Shown in pieces: positions 8,196-16,183 of a stretch of 50,687 bases of DNA; position 1 is the stretch's first letter, and each line of letters opens with the position of its first letter. Position numbers and translations under genes: made by a program. The stretch spans positions 1 to 50,687 of the forward strand of contig NZ_JAAABL010000027.1 in assembly GCF_009900765.1 (NCBI RefSeq). Reading direction: 5' to 3'. The notes beneath the pieces are model-generated. The model did not search any database. It worked only from the letters and a program-made list of their open reading frames with translations, and had not been told where the DNA came from. This stretch comes from Rhodovarius lipocyclicus. Lineage in GTDB: Bacteria; Pseudomonadota; Alphaproteobacteria; Acetobacterales; Acetobacteraceae.

Positions 8196-8885
8196 TTAGT
8201 TACTGAAATACCCAGGAAACCTTGCCTGCAGCCGCGGCGCTTCCGCCAGGCTGCCTGACAGGTGGCGGCGCATCGCCGCCTCCGCCGCCGCGGTATCCCC
8301 CGCGGCGATCGCCGCGATCACCGCGCCATGCTCGGCCAGGATCGCTTCCGGCTTGCCTTGCTCCGGCAGGTGCAGCCGCCGCAGCCGGTCCAGATGGCCC
8401 GAGCGGCTGGCCACCAGCGCCCGCAGCCCGCCCACCCCGGCCGCCTCATGCAGCAGGGCGTGGAAAGTCTCATCCCCCGCGCTGAAACCGGCCATGTCGT
8501 CCGCCAGGAATTCACCGCGCATCCGGGCCAGGTCGCCCTCCAGCCGCGCCGGCAGGCCGGGGTCGGCCTTTTCCGCCAGCCGGCGCACCACCGCGCATTC
8601 CACCGCCATGCGCAGGAAGGCGGCCTCCCGGCACTGATGCAGGTCGATCCGCGCAACGCGGGTGGCCGATTGCGGCACCACCTCCACCAGCCCTTCCTCC
8701 CCCAGGCGGATCAGCGCCTCCCGCACCGGGGTCTGGCTCACGCCCAGGGAGGTTGCCAGTTCCTGCCGCGACAGCCGCGCGCCCGGCAGCAGTTCCAGCG
8801 CCACGATGGCGCGGCGCAGGGCCTGATACGCGCCCTCGGCGGCCGAGGGGCGGGCGGGGATCGGGGGAAGTGCGCTGCCATCCAT
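8196..8885 (-). CDS. GntR family regulator (FadR/FCD subfamily)
   Basis: 229 aa. The N-terminal winged HTH (about residues 15-80) contains LSRQELATSLGVSQTPVREAL, the GntR signature. The C-terminal helical FCD domain (about 90-220) has Asp/His-rich positions that bind small carboxylates. The ATG at 8885 follows AGGCGAG; an in-frame TTG 48 bases upstream is less likely. It diverges from a Bug receptor, dehydratase and RraA-family genes, so it probably represses that catabolic operon and releases DNA on binding a sugar acid or related acid (inference). Confidence 0.88.
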   Translation of the reverse strand: MDGSALPPIPARPSAAEGAYQALRRAIVALELLPGARLSRQELATSLGVSQTPVREALIRLGEEGLVEVVPQSATRVARIDLHQCREAAFLRMAVECAVVRRLAEKADPGLPARLEGDLARMRGEFLADDMAGFSAGDETFHALLHEAAGVGGLRALVASRSGHLDRLRRLHLPEQGKPEAILAEHGAVIAAIAAGDTAAAEAAMRRHLSGSLAEAPRLQARFPGYFSN

Positions 8886-8914
8886 CACGGAAAACTCGCC
8901 TTGCGACTGAGAAA

Positions 8915-8926
8915 CTGATATATTAG
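8915..8926. promoter_or_regulatory. Likely GntR operator (near-palindrome)
   Basis: CTGATATATTAG matches its own reverse complement at 10 of 12 positions and is flanked by GAAA and TTTC, which extend the symmetry. It sits in the only AT-rich part of the 82-base gap between the divergent gntR and Bug genes, where FCD-type repressors usually bind. The site is inferred. Confidence 0.5.
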
Positions 8927-8967
8927 ATTTCAAACCATAAAATCAAACGTCCAGGACACCCCATATC

Positions 8968-9918
8968 ATGCGCCTGCCTCGCCGCAGCCTTTTTGCCATC
9001 GGCCTAGCCGCGCCCGCCGCCGCGCAGGGCTGGCCCAGCCAGCCCGTGCGCCTGCTGATCCCCTTCGCCGCCGGCACCACCGACACGGTCGCCCGCCTGG
9101 TCACGGCCGAGATGGCCAAGACCCTGCCCGCCACCATCGTGGCCGAGAATCGCCCCGGCGCCGGCGGCGCGCTGGGGGCCGAGGCCTGCGCCCGCGCGGC
9201 CCCCGATGGCTACACCCTGTGCATGGGCACCATTTCCAGCCACGCCATCAACCCGGCGATCATGGCCCGCCTGCCCTATGACGTGGCGCGGGATTTCGCG
9301 CCGGTCACCCAATTGGCGGCCCAACCCAACGCCATCGCGGTCAGCAACAATTTCCCCGCGCGCGACATCCCCACCCTGATCGCCCGGCTGCGGGAACGCG
9401 GCGATGAGGCCTTCGGCACCTCGGGCGTCGGCACCTCCGTGCATCTGGCGGGCGCGCTGTTCGCGCAGATGGCGGGCGTCAGCCTGACCCATGTGCCCTA
9501 TCGCGGCAGCGCGGGCGTCGCCACCGCGCTGATGTCGGGCGAATTGCCCATGGCCTTCGACAACCTCTCCTCCGTGCTGCCCCTGGCGCAGGAGGGCAAG
9601 CTGCGCGTGCTGGCCGTCACCTCCACCACCCGCAACCCGGCCGCCCCCGGCATCCCGGCCCTGGCCGAGACCCTGCCGGGTTTCGAGAGTGTCTCCTGGC
9701 ACGGGCTGTTCGCGCCCGCGGCCGTGCCCGCGCCGATCATCGCCCGGCTGCACCAGTCGGCCGTGGCCGCGCTGGCCACCCCGGCGGTGCGGGACCGCTT
9801 CGCGGCGCTCGGCATCACGCCCGTGGGCAGCACGCCCGCCGACTTCACCCGCTTCATCGCCGCCGAGACCACCCGTTGGGGTGGGGTTGCGCGCGCGGCC
9901 AACATCCGCCTGGATTGA
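8968..9918 (+). CDS. Bug/TctC-family periplasmic solute receptor
   Basis: 316 aa. A short signal peptide ends near APAAAQG. The mature protein starts WPSQPVRLLIPFAAGTTDT and has the Bug landmarks ENRPGAGG, APDGYTL and VPYRGS. These receptors bind carboxylates or related small acids in the periplasm for tripartite tricarboxylate transporters. No TctA or TctB gene is adjacent, which is common for orphan Bug proteins that share a distant transporter or act as sensors. It is first in a likely operon with the dehydratase and RraA genes, whose substrate it may capture. Confidence 0.9.
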   Translation: MRLPRRSLFAIGLAAPAAAQGWPSQPVRLLIPFAAGTTDTVARLVTAEMAKTLPATIVAENRPGAGGALGAEACARAAPDGYTLCMGTISSHAINPAIMARLPYDVARDFAPVTQLAAQPNAIAVSNNFPARDIPTLIARLRERGDEAFGTSGVGTSVHLAGALFAQMAGVSLTHVPYRGSAGVATALMSGELPMAFDNLSSVLPLAQEGKLRVLAVTSTTRNPAAPGIPALAETLPGFESVSWHGLFAPAAVPAPIIARLHQSAVAALATPAVRDRFAALGITPVGSTPADFTRFIAAETTRWGGVARAANIRLD

Positions 9919-9940
9919 ACCCATGAGGAAAAGTCCACCA

Positions 9941-11671
9941 ATGAGAAAAAGCCCGGGGGAGCTCCGCTCCGCCCGCTGGTTCGGACCTGCCGATCTGCGC
10001 AGCTTCGGCCACCGCTCCCGCGCCATGCAGATGGGCCTGTCGCCCGAGGAATGGCGCGGCAAGCCCATCATCGGCATCGTCAACACCTGGTCGGACATCA
10101 ACCCGTGCCACACCCATCTGCGCGCCCGCGCGGAGGACGTGAAGCGCGGCATCCTGATGGCCGGCGGCCTGCCGATCGAACTGCCGGCGATCTCGGTTTC
10201 CGAGAGCTTCCAGAAGCCCACGACCATGCTCTACCGCAACTTCCTGGCGATGGAGACGGAGGAGCTGTTGCGCTCCCACCCCATCGACGGCGCGGTGCTG
10301 CTGGGCGGCTGCGACAAATCCACGCCGGGCCTGACCATGGGCGCCATCAGCATGGACATCCCCACCATCTTCGTGCCCGCGGGCCCGATGCTGCGCGGGC
10401 ATTTCCAGGGCAAGACGCTGGGCTCGGGCTCCGACAGCTGGAAATACTGGGATGAGCTGCGCGCCGGCACCATCACGGAGGCCGATTGGGCGGGTGTGGA
10501 GGCCGGCATCGCCCGCAGCCACGGCACCTGCATGACCATGGGCACGGCCAGCACCATGACGGCCATCGCCGAATCGGTCGGCCTGACCCTGCCGGGCGGC
10601 AGCTCCATCCCGGCCGCCGATTCGGGCCATATCCGCCTGTGCTCGGAATCCGGGCGGCGGATCGTGGAGATGGTGTGGGAGGATCTGAAGCCCTCGAAGA
10701 TCCTGACCAAGCAATCCTTCGAGAACGCCATCGCGGTGGCCATGGCCATGGGCTGTTCGACCAACGCCATCATCCATCTGATCGCCATGGGCCGGCGTGC
10801 CGGGCTCGATGTCAGCCTGGATGACTTCGAGAACTATTCCCGCCGGGTGCCGGTCATCGGCAATGTGCGCCCCACCGGCAGCCAGTATCTGATGGAGGAT
10901 TTCTTCTACGCCGGCGGCATCCGCGCCCTGATGGGCAATATCCGCGAGCATCTGCACCTGGATTGCCTGACCGTGACCGGCAAGACGGTGGCCGAGAACA
11001 TCGAGGGTGCGCGCGTCTACAACGACGACGTGATCCGCACCCAGGACCGCGCGATCTACCGCGAGGGGTCGCTGGCGGTGCTGAAGGGCAATCTCTCGCC
11101 CGATGGCTGCGTGATCAAGCCGGGGGCGATGGACCAGAAGTTCCTGAAGCACAGCGGCCCGGCGCTCGTTTTCGACGACTACCCCAGCATGAAGAAGGCG
11201 GTGGAGGACGAGAACCTCGACATCACGCCCGACCATGTGCTGGTGCTGCGCAACGCGGGCCCGCAGGGCGGCCCCGGCATGCCCGAATGGGGCATGCTGC
11301 CCATGCCGAAGAAGCTGCTAAAGATGGGCATCCGCGACATGCTGCGGCTGTCGGATGCGCGGATGTCCGGCACCTCCTATGGCGCCTGCGTGCTGCATGT
11401 CTCGCCCGAGAGCTATGTGGGCGGCCCCCTCGCGCTGCTGCGCACGGGCGACATCATCACCATCGATGTGGATGCCCGCCGCATCGACATGGAGGTGAGC
11501 GAGGAAGAGCTCGCCGCCCGCCGTGCCGCCTGGACGCCCCCACCGAAGCGCTATGAGCGCGGCTATGGCTGGATGTTCAGCCAGCACATCCAACAGGCGC
11601 ATATCGGCGCCGATTTCGACTTCCTGCGCACCGATTTCGGCGCGCCGGTCTCCGAACCCGTCATTTATTGA
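9941..11671 (+). CDS. IlvD/Edd-family dehydratase (sugar-acid type)
   Basis: 576 aa. Iron-sulfur dehydratase that removes water from a 2,3-dihydroxy acid to give a 2-keto-3-deoxy acid. The cluster Cys are visible as Cys56 (NPCHTH), Cys124 (GGCDKSTPG, with the Mg-binding Lys126) and Cys197 (GTCMTMG). Spacing is that of the L-arabinonate/D-xylonate branch rather than IlvD itself. Two near-identical starts exist, ATG 9923 and ATG 9941; AGGA at 9926-9929 favours 9941. Grouping with a GntR regulator, a Bug receptor and an RraA protein suggests catabolism of an aldonic acid. The exact substrate cannot be read. Confidence 0.9.
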   Translation: MRKSPGELRSARWFGPADLRSFGHRSRAMQMGLSPEEWRGKPIIGIVNTWSDINPCHTHLRARAEDVKRGILMAGGLPIELPAISVSESFQKPTTMLYRNFLAMETEELLRSHPIDGAVLLGGCDKSTPGLTMGAISMDIPTIFVPAGPMLRGHFQGKTLGSGSDSWKYWDELRAGTITEADWAGVEAGIARSHGTCMTMGTASTMTAIAESVGLTLPGGSSIPAADSGHIRLCSESGRRIVEMVWEDLKPSKILTKQSFENAIAVAMAMGCSTNAIIHLIAMGRRAGLDVSLDDFENYSRRVPVIGNVRPTGSQYLMEDFFYAGGIRALMGNIREHLHLDCLTVTGKTVAENIEGARVYNDDVIRTQDRAIYREGSLAVLKGNLSPDGCVIKPGAMDQKFLKHSGPALVFDDYPSMKKAVEDENLDITPDHVLVLRNAGPQGGPGMPEWGMLPMPKKLLKMGIRDMLRLSDARMSGTSYGACVLHVSPESYVGGPLALLRTGDIITIDVDARRIDMEVSEEELAARRAAWTPPPKRYERGYGWMFSQHIQQAHIGADFDFLRTDFGAPVSEPVIY

Positions 11672-11679
11672 GGGCCGCG

Positions 11680-12390
11680 ATGAACCCCGAAACCCGCGCG
11701 AAGCTGAAGCGCGTCTCCACCGCCACGCTGGCGACCGCGCTGTTCAAGCGCGGCCTGCGCCAGCAGATGATCCAGGGCGTGCAGCCGCTGCGCACCTTCG
11801 GCGAGAGCATGGTCGGCCCCGCCTTCACCCTGCGCTATATCCCCGCGCGGGAGGATCTGAACACGCTGGATGCCTTCCGCGACCCCAACCATCCCCAACG
11901 CCTGGGGGTGGAAACCTGCCCCGCCGGCCATGTGATGGTGATGGACAGCCGCAAGGACGCCCGGGCGGCCAGCGCCGGGGGCATCCTCGTCACCCGCCTG
12001 ATGGCGCGGGGCGTGGAGGGTGTCGTCACCGATGGCGGCTTCCGCGACAGCGCGGAGATCGCGGGGCTCGATATCTGGGCCTTCCACACCCGGCCCTCGG
12101 CGCCCACGAACCTGACGCTGAACCACGCCATCGCGCTGAATGAGCCGATCGCCTGCGGCGACGCGCCGGTCTTTCCGGGCGACATCCTGGTGGGCGACGC
12201 CGATGGCGTGATCGTGCTGCCCGCGCATCTGGCCGAGCAACTGGCCGAGGAAGCCACTGAAATGACGGCCTATGAGGATTTCGCCACGGAGCGGGTGCGG
12301 GCGGGCCATACCATCCGCGGCCTGTATCCGGCGACGGACCCGGCCAACCTGGAACTGTTCAAGGAATGGCGTATGGCGAACGGGCGCTGA
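11680..12390 (+). CDS. RraA/HMG-aldolase-family protein
   Basis: 236 aa. The family fold includes regulators of RNase E and 4-hydroxy-4-methyl-2-oxoglutarate/oxaloacetate aldolases. TDGGFRD carries the metal-site Arg-Asp, and GDILVGDADGVIVLP is the conserved C-terminal motif. The ATG at 11680 lies eight bases after the dehydratase stop, with GAGGG overlapping that stop. A product of the upstream dehydratase, or a later retro-aldol step, is the likely substrate. It is too long, and in the wrong context, for the true RNase E regulator. Confidence 0.85.
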   Translation: MNPETRAKLKRVSTATLATALFKRGLRQQMIQGVQPLRTFGESMVGPAFTLRYIPAREDLNTLDAFRDPNHPQRLGVETCPAGHVMVMDSRKDARAASAGGILVTRLMARGVEGVVTDGGFRDSAEIAGLDIWAFHTRPSAPTNLTLNHAIALNEPIACGDAPVFPGDILVGDADGVIVLPAHLAEQLAEEATEMTAYEDFATERVRAGHTIRGLYPATDPANLELFKEWRMANGR

Positions 12391-12459
12391 ACGCGGGGTT
12401 ACACACTCTCAATATCCATCCCCTGGCAAGTGCTGGGGGAGTGCGTGCATCATAGGCGC

Positions 12460-13191
12460 ATGAATCGTCGCCTGCTGATGGTCGGCCTGCCGGCCCTCAT
12501 CCTGTCGCGTGGGGGCTCGGCCAGCCCCACGCCGCAGTCCACGCTGCGCAACCTACGCCTGCTGCCCGGCGACGAGGCGGGTGTCAGTTGCCGCGCGCAG
12601 ATGGTCAGCGAACCCAACGGGGCGCTGTGCCTGCGCATCCGCCTGCGGGATGTGGGGCAGGTCGTCCTGCCCTCGCACTATGGCAATGCCCGGATCGTCG
12701 GCCGCCTGACCGCCCAGGGGCGGGAGGTGCTGCTGGCCAGCTTCGAGGGCAACCACGGCACCGGCGTGTCCCAGCGCCTCGGCGCGCTGATCGGCATGGA
12801 TGACAAGCGCCGCCTGCGCGTGCTGGGCATCGAGACGTTGGAAGCGCAGGACAGCCAGATCACCAGCGCCAACCGCAGCGTGCTGGGTGCCGTGACCGGC
12901 ACGCCACGCGGCTTTGCCGTCAGTGTCGTGGTCCGCACGGATCTGGACCATCCCAACCACCGGGTGCCCAGCCGCGTCGCGCGCTGGCGCACGGAGCTGC
13001 CCTGGAGCGGCTGCGGCGCGATCCCCGCCCCGCCCGCCCCCGCTGGCGCGCAGGAAGAACACGAGCGCATCGACCGCGCCCGCACGGCCGCCGCCGCCTG
13101 GCTGGCCGAGGCACCGCGCACCGATTTGCGCGAGGCCCCCTTCGAGGATTGGGGGCTGTGGAATGTCGGGCTGATCGAGCAGCCCGCTTAA
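12460..13191 (+). CDS. Secreted hypothetical protein, 243 aa
   Basis: I do not recognise this family. Residues 1-23 (MNRRLLMVGLPALILSRGGSAS) look like a Sec signal. The mature part has a beta-rich region (LRIRLRDVGQVVLPSHYGNARIVG), a Gly-rich middle and an Ala/Glu-rich helical stretch near residue 200. Four Cys are present, so disulfides are possible. The ATG at 12460 has no strong ribosome site; an upstream ATG (12430) would add residues before the signal. It converges with hupE and the two stops share the palindrome TTAA. Confidence 0.55.
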   Translation: MNRRLLMVGLPALILSRGGSASPTPQSTLRNLRLLPGDEAGVSCRAQMVSEPNGALCLRIRLRDVGQVVLPSHYGNARIVGRLTAQGREVLLASFEGNHGTGVSQRLGALIGMDDKRRLRVLGIETLEAQDSQITSANRSVLGAVTGTPRGFAVSVVVRTDLDHPNHRVPSRVARWRTELPWSGCGAIPAPPAPAGAQEEHERIDRARTAAAAWLAEAPRTDLREAPFEDWGLWNVGLIEQPA

Positions 13192-13751
13192 CCCAGCAGC
13201 AGCACAACCCCGGTCAGCGCCGCAGCACCCCCGGCCACGCGCAGCACCGCGGGCCGGAACCGCCCGGCCAGCAGGCCCGCCGCATGCAGCAGCGCGGTCG
13301 CCGCCAGGAAGCCCGCCGCATAGGCCAGGCCGCCCGCATTCTCCGGGATCTCGGCGCCATGGGCATGGCCGTGGAACAGGGCGAACAGCCCGGCCAGCCC
13401 CATCGCGGCGGCCACCGGCGCCCGGGCGCCCAGCGCCACCACGGCACCCAGCACCAGCACGGACAGCGCGATGCCCGTCTCGACATAAGGCAGCGCCACG
13501 CCGGCCGCGCCCAGTGCGCCGCCCACGGCCATCACCGCCAGGAAGCTGCCGGGCACCAGCCACAGCGCCCGCCCACCCAACTGCGCCGCGAACACGCCCA
13601 CCAGCACCATGGCCAGCACATGGTCCAGCCCCAGCATGGGGTGCGCGAAGCCATGCTCCAGACCGGCCGCGCCCAACCCCGGATGGGCCATCGCCGCGCT
13701 GGGCAGCAACGCCGCCATCGTGAACATCACCGCCCGCCACATGCCGCTCAT
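13188..13751 (-). CDS. HupE/UreJ-family metal transporter
   Basis: 187 aa. Signal sequence ends near SAAMAHP; the mature N-terminus begins HPGLG. The family signature GFAHPMLGLDHVLAMVLVG follows, then about six hydrophobic segments with a His-containing FHGHAHG. HupE/UreJ proteins bring Ni2+ or Co2+ across membranes for hydrogenase, urease or cobalamin. No such genes are in the window, so the metal and purpose are unknown. The ATG at 13751 is chosen for GGGGAGAGG upstream. A 120-base gap on its upstream side shows no other feature. Confidence 0.85.
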   Translation of the reverse strand: MSGMWRAVMFTMAALLPSAAMAHPGLGAAGLEHGFAHPMLGLDHVLAMVLVGVFAAQLGGRALWLVPGSFLAVMAVGGALGAAGVALPYVETGIALSVLVLGAVVALGARAPVAAAMGLAGLFALFHGHAHGAEIPENAGGLAYAAGFLAATALLHAAGLLAGRFRPAVLRVAGGAAALTGVVLLLG

Positions 13752-13872
13752 GGCCTCTCCCCGCGCTTCGGATTCCTGAAGGCAGCTTGGCACGGGCGCG
13801 CGCGGGCCGGAACGGCGGAGCGCGCATTTCCGGCCGGGCCGCCGCGCGAAACGCCCAAATTCGCGCCAGCGC

Positions 13873-14517
13873 TCAGCCCGGCAGCAAGGCGGCGATCACC
13901 ACCTCGCGGCTGTCGCGGTCCTCCAGCTCCCGCGTCGTGGCCACGCGGAAGTGGCGCAGGGGGGGCATCCCCTCTCGCGGCAGATAGGCGCGGCCAGGAT
14001 CGGCCAGCAGCACCCGGGCGCCCTGCCCCGCCATGGCGCGCAGCCAGGGCAGGATATGCGCGGTCATCGGCGCCTCGTAGCACACGTCGCCCGCCATGAT
14101 CACATCCCAGCGGCAGGGGCTGCCCACCAGATCCGCATCCAGCGCCGTCACCGCCACGCCATTGGCGCGCGCGTTCAGCGCGGTGGCGGCGACGGCCAGC
14201 GGGTCGATCTCGCTGGCCTCGACTAGCGAGGCACCCGCCATGGCCGCCGCGATGGCCCCGATACCGCAGCCCGAGGCGAAATCCAGCACCCGCTTGCCGC
14301 GCACCAGCTCCGGGTCGTCCAGCAGCATCCGCGCGAGCGCGAGCCCGCCCGGCCAGGCGAAGGCCCAGAAGGGCGGCTCGATGTTGTTCTCGGCCAGCCA
14401 GGTTTCGGTGGCCTGCCAGATGGGCGTGATCTCGCTGGCCAGATGCAGCGTGATCTCGGGCACCAGCGCGTCGTGGCCCGGCACGGTATGGGCCAGGATG
14501 AAGGCTTCGGGCGTCAC
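13873..14517 (-). CDS. EtfB-type protein lysine methyltransferase
   Basis: 214 aa SAM-dependent methyltransferase. PPFWAFAWPGGLALAR, VLDFASGCGIGAIAA (SAM motif I) and GDVCYE match the METTL20/ETFBKMT branch, which methylates lysines of the electron-transfer flavoprotein beta subunit next to the site that docks dehydrogenases. Bacterial members exist in alphaproteobacteria. It starts with GTG overlapping the ubiA stop by four bases (GTGA), so it is co-translated with ubiA. A quinone-linked context would fit ETF, which feeds electrons to ubiquinone; that link is inference. Confidence 0.72.
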   Translation of the reverse strand: MTPEAFILAHTVPGHDALVPEITLHLASEITPIWQATETWLAENNIEPPFWAFAWPGGLALARMLLDDPELVRGKRVLDFASGCGIGAIAAAMAGASLVEASEIDPLAVAATALNARANGVAVTALDADLVGSPCRWDVIMAGDVCYEAPMTAHILPWLRAMAGQGARVLLADPGRAYLPREGMPPLRHFRVATTRELEDRDSREVVIAALLPG

Positions 14518-15410
14518 AACCGCCCGATCAGCACGGCCAGCGTGACCAGCAGCCCGACATCGCGGTTCAGCTTGAACAGGCCTAGGCAGCGCGCGGGGTC
14601 ATGGATATCAACCCGCGCCACCTGCCAGCCCAGCAGCACCGCCGCTGGCACCAGCGCCGGCGCATACAGCCAGGACAACCCGCCCGCCCAGCCGGCCAGG
14701 CTCAGCAGCAGCATCACCAGGGAATAGCAGACGATCAGGAAGGGCCGCGTCGTGTGCTCGAACCGGCGCGCGGTGGAGCGGATGCCCACCAGCACATCGT
14801 CCTCGCGGTCCTGATGGGCATAGATCGTGTCGTAGCCCAGGATCCAGAAGAAGGCCGCCGCGTGCAGCAGGAAGGGCGCCCAGCCATACACGCCGGCCGC
14901 CGCCGTATAGCCCAGCGTGGCGCCCCAGCCGAAGGTAATGCCCAGCACCGCCTGCGGGTAGTCCGTCACGCGCTTCGCCAGCGGATACACCACCACCGGC
15001 CCCAGAGAGGCGACGCCCAGCCAGATGGACAGCCCGTTCAGCTGCACCAGGATGGCCAGCCCCACCAGGCACAGCGCCGCCAGGAACAGCAGCGCCCGCT
15101 TCACCGACACCGCGCCCGAGGCCAAGGGCCGACCACGCGTGCGCTCCACGCTGCGGTCCAGCTCGCGGTCCCACAGGTCATTCACCACGCAGCCCGCGCC
15201 GCGCATGATGATGGCCCCCAGCGCGAACAGCAGCGCCAGCCACAGCGCCTGCCACAGGGCCGAGGCGCCGAGCGCGATCCCCCACCACCCCGGCAGCAGC
15301 AGCAGCCACACCCCGATGGGCCGGTCGAGCCGCATCAGATTGGCATAAGGCCGCGCCGCGGGCGGCAGCCTCGCCATCAGGTCCCAACGGATATCGGTCC
15401 AGCCTTGCAT
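14514..15410 (-). CDS. ubiA: 4-hydroxybenzoate polyprenyltransferase
   Basis: Attaches the polyprenyl tail to 4-hydroxybenzoate, the first membrane step of ubiquinone synthesis. 298 aa with about eight hydrophobic helices. Both Asp-rich Mg/diphosphate motifs are visible: NDLWDRELD (residues 77-85) and YDTIYAHQDREDD. Start ATG at 15410; the divergent rsmE begins only 18 bases away. The gene ends in a four-base overlap with the lysine methyltransferase. Confidence 0.95.
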   Translation of the reverse strand: MQGWTDIRWDLMARLPPAARPYANLMRLDRPIGVWLLLLPGWWGIALGASALWQALWLALLFALGAIIMRGAGCVVNDLWDRELDRSVERTRGRPLASGAVSVKRALLFLAALCLVGLAILVQLNGLSIWLGVASLGPVVVYPLAKRVTDYPQAVLGITFGWGATLGYTAAAGVYGWAPFLLHAAAFFWILGYDTIYAHQDREDDVLVGIRSTARRFEHTTRPFLIVCYSLVMLLLSLAGWAGGLSWLYAPALVPAAVLLGWQVARVDIHDPARCLGLFKLNRDVGLLVTLAVLIGRL

Positions 15411-15428
15411 AAGGACGATGAATCCGTG

Positions 15429-16154
15429 ATGGGTGGCCCCGTGTCCATCCCCCGTCTCTACACCGACGCTCCGCTCGCGCCCGGCGCCGAGCTACCCCTG
15501 ACCCCCGCCCAGGCGCACCACCTGGGCGCCGTGCTGCGGCGCGCCCCCGGCGAGCCCCTGCACGCCTTCAACCCGCGCGACGGCGAATGGGCGGCCGAGA
15601 TCACCGCCCTGCGCAAGGACAAGGGCGCGATGCGCCTGCTGGAGCGCGTGCGCCCCCCCGCGCCGGAGCCCGGCCCCAGCCTGATCGTCGCCGCCCTGAA
15701 GCGCGAGCCCATGGACTGGCTGGTGGAAAAGGCGACGGAGCTGGGGGTGGCGCGCATCCAGCCCGTCCTCACCCGCCGCACGGTCGCCAGCCATGCGAAC
15801 ACCGAGCGCCTGGCCGCCATCGCGCGCGCCGCCGCCGAACAATGCGAACGCCTCTCGGTGCCGGAGGTGAAGGAGACCCAGCCCCTGCACACCGTGCTGG
15901 ACGCCTGGCGCGGCGGGCGCATCCTGGCCGCGGCGGAGCGGCGCGAGTCCGCCCCGATCGCGGCCCTGGCCGTGGGCAGCGAGGCACTGCTCATCGGCCC
16001 CGAAGGCGGCTTCACAGGGGCGGAGCTTGACGACCTTGCCGCCCGCCCCATTGTATCGCTTTGCCAACTTGGCCCGCGTATCCTGCGGGCGGAGACGGCG
16101 GCGGTAGCGGGGCTGGCGGCGCTTCAGGCGCTGGCCGGGGACTGGGCCGGTTAG
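15429..16154 (+). CDS. rsmE: 16S rRNA m3U1498 methyltransferase
   Basis: SPOUT-class enzyme that methylates N3 of U1498 in 16S rRNA. 241 aa, with an N-terminal PUA-like part (residues 1-70) and the C-terminal knot motifs LLIGPEGGFTGAEL and LGPRILRAETA. The start is uncertain: ATG 15429 (used here) has AAGGA 13 bases upstream, and an in-frame GTG at 15441 would fit the shorter N-termini common in homologues. The gene sits 29 bases before gshA, so the two may be co-transcribed. Confidence 0.92.
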   Translation: MGGPVSIPRLYTDAPLAPGAELPLTPAQAHHLGAVLRRAPGEPLHAFNPRDGEWAAEITALRKDKGAMRLLERVRPPAPEPGPSLIVAALKREPMDWLVEKATELGVARIQPVLTRRTVASHANTERLAAIARAAAEQCERLSVPEVKETQPLHTVLDAWRGGRILAAAERRESAPIAALAVGSEALLIGPEGGFTGAELDDLAARPIVSLCQLGPRILRAETAAVAGLAALQALAGDWAG

Positions 16155-16183
16155 TAGTTCAACGTTCTTGCAGGAAGCCAGTC

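Noticed and set aside
11680-12390. RraA as the RNase E activity regulator
   Set aside because: Length and operon context fit the aldolase branch of the family instead.
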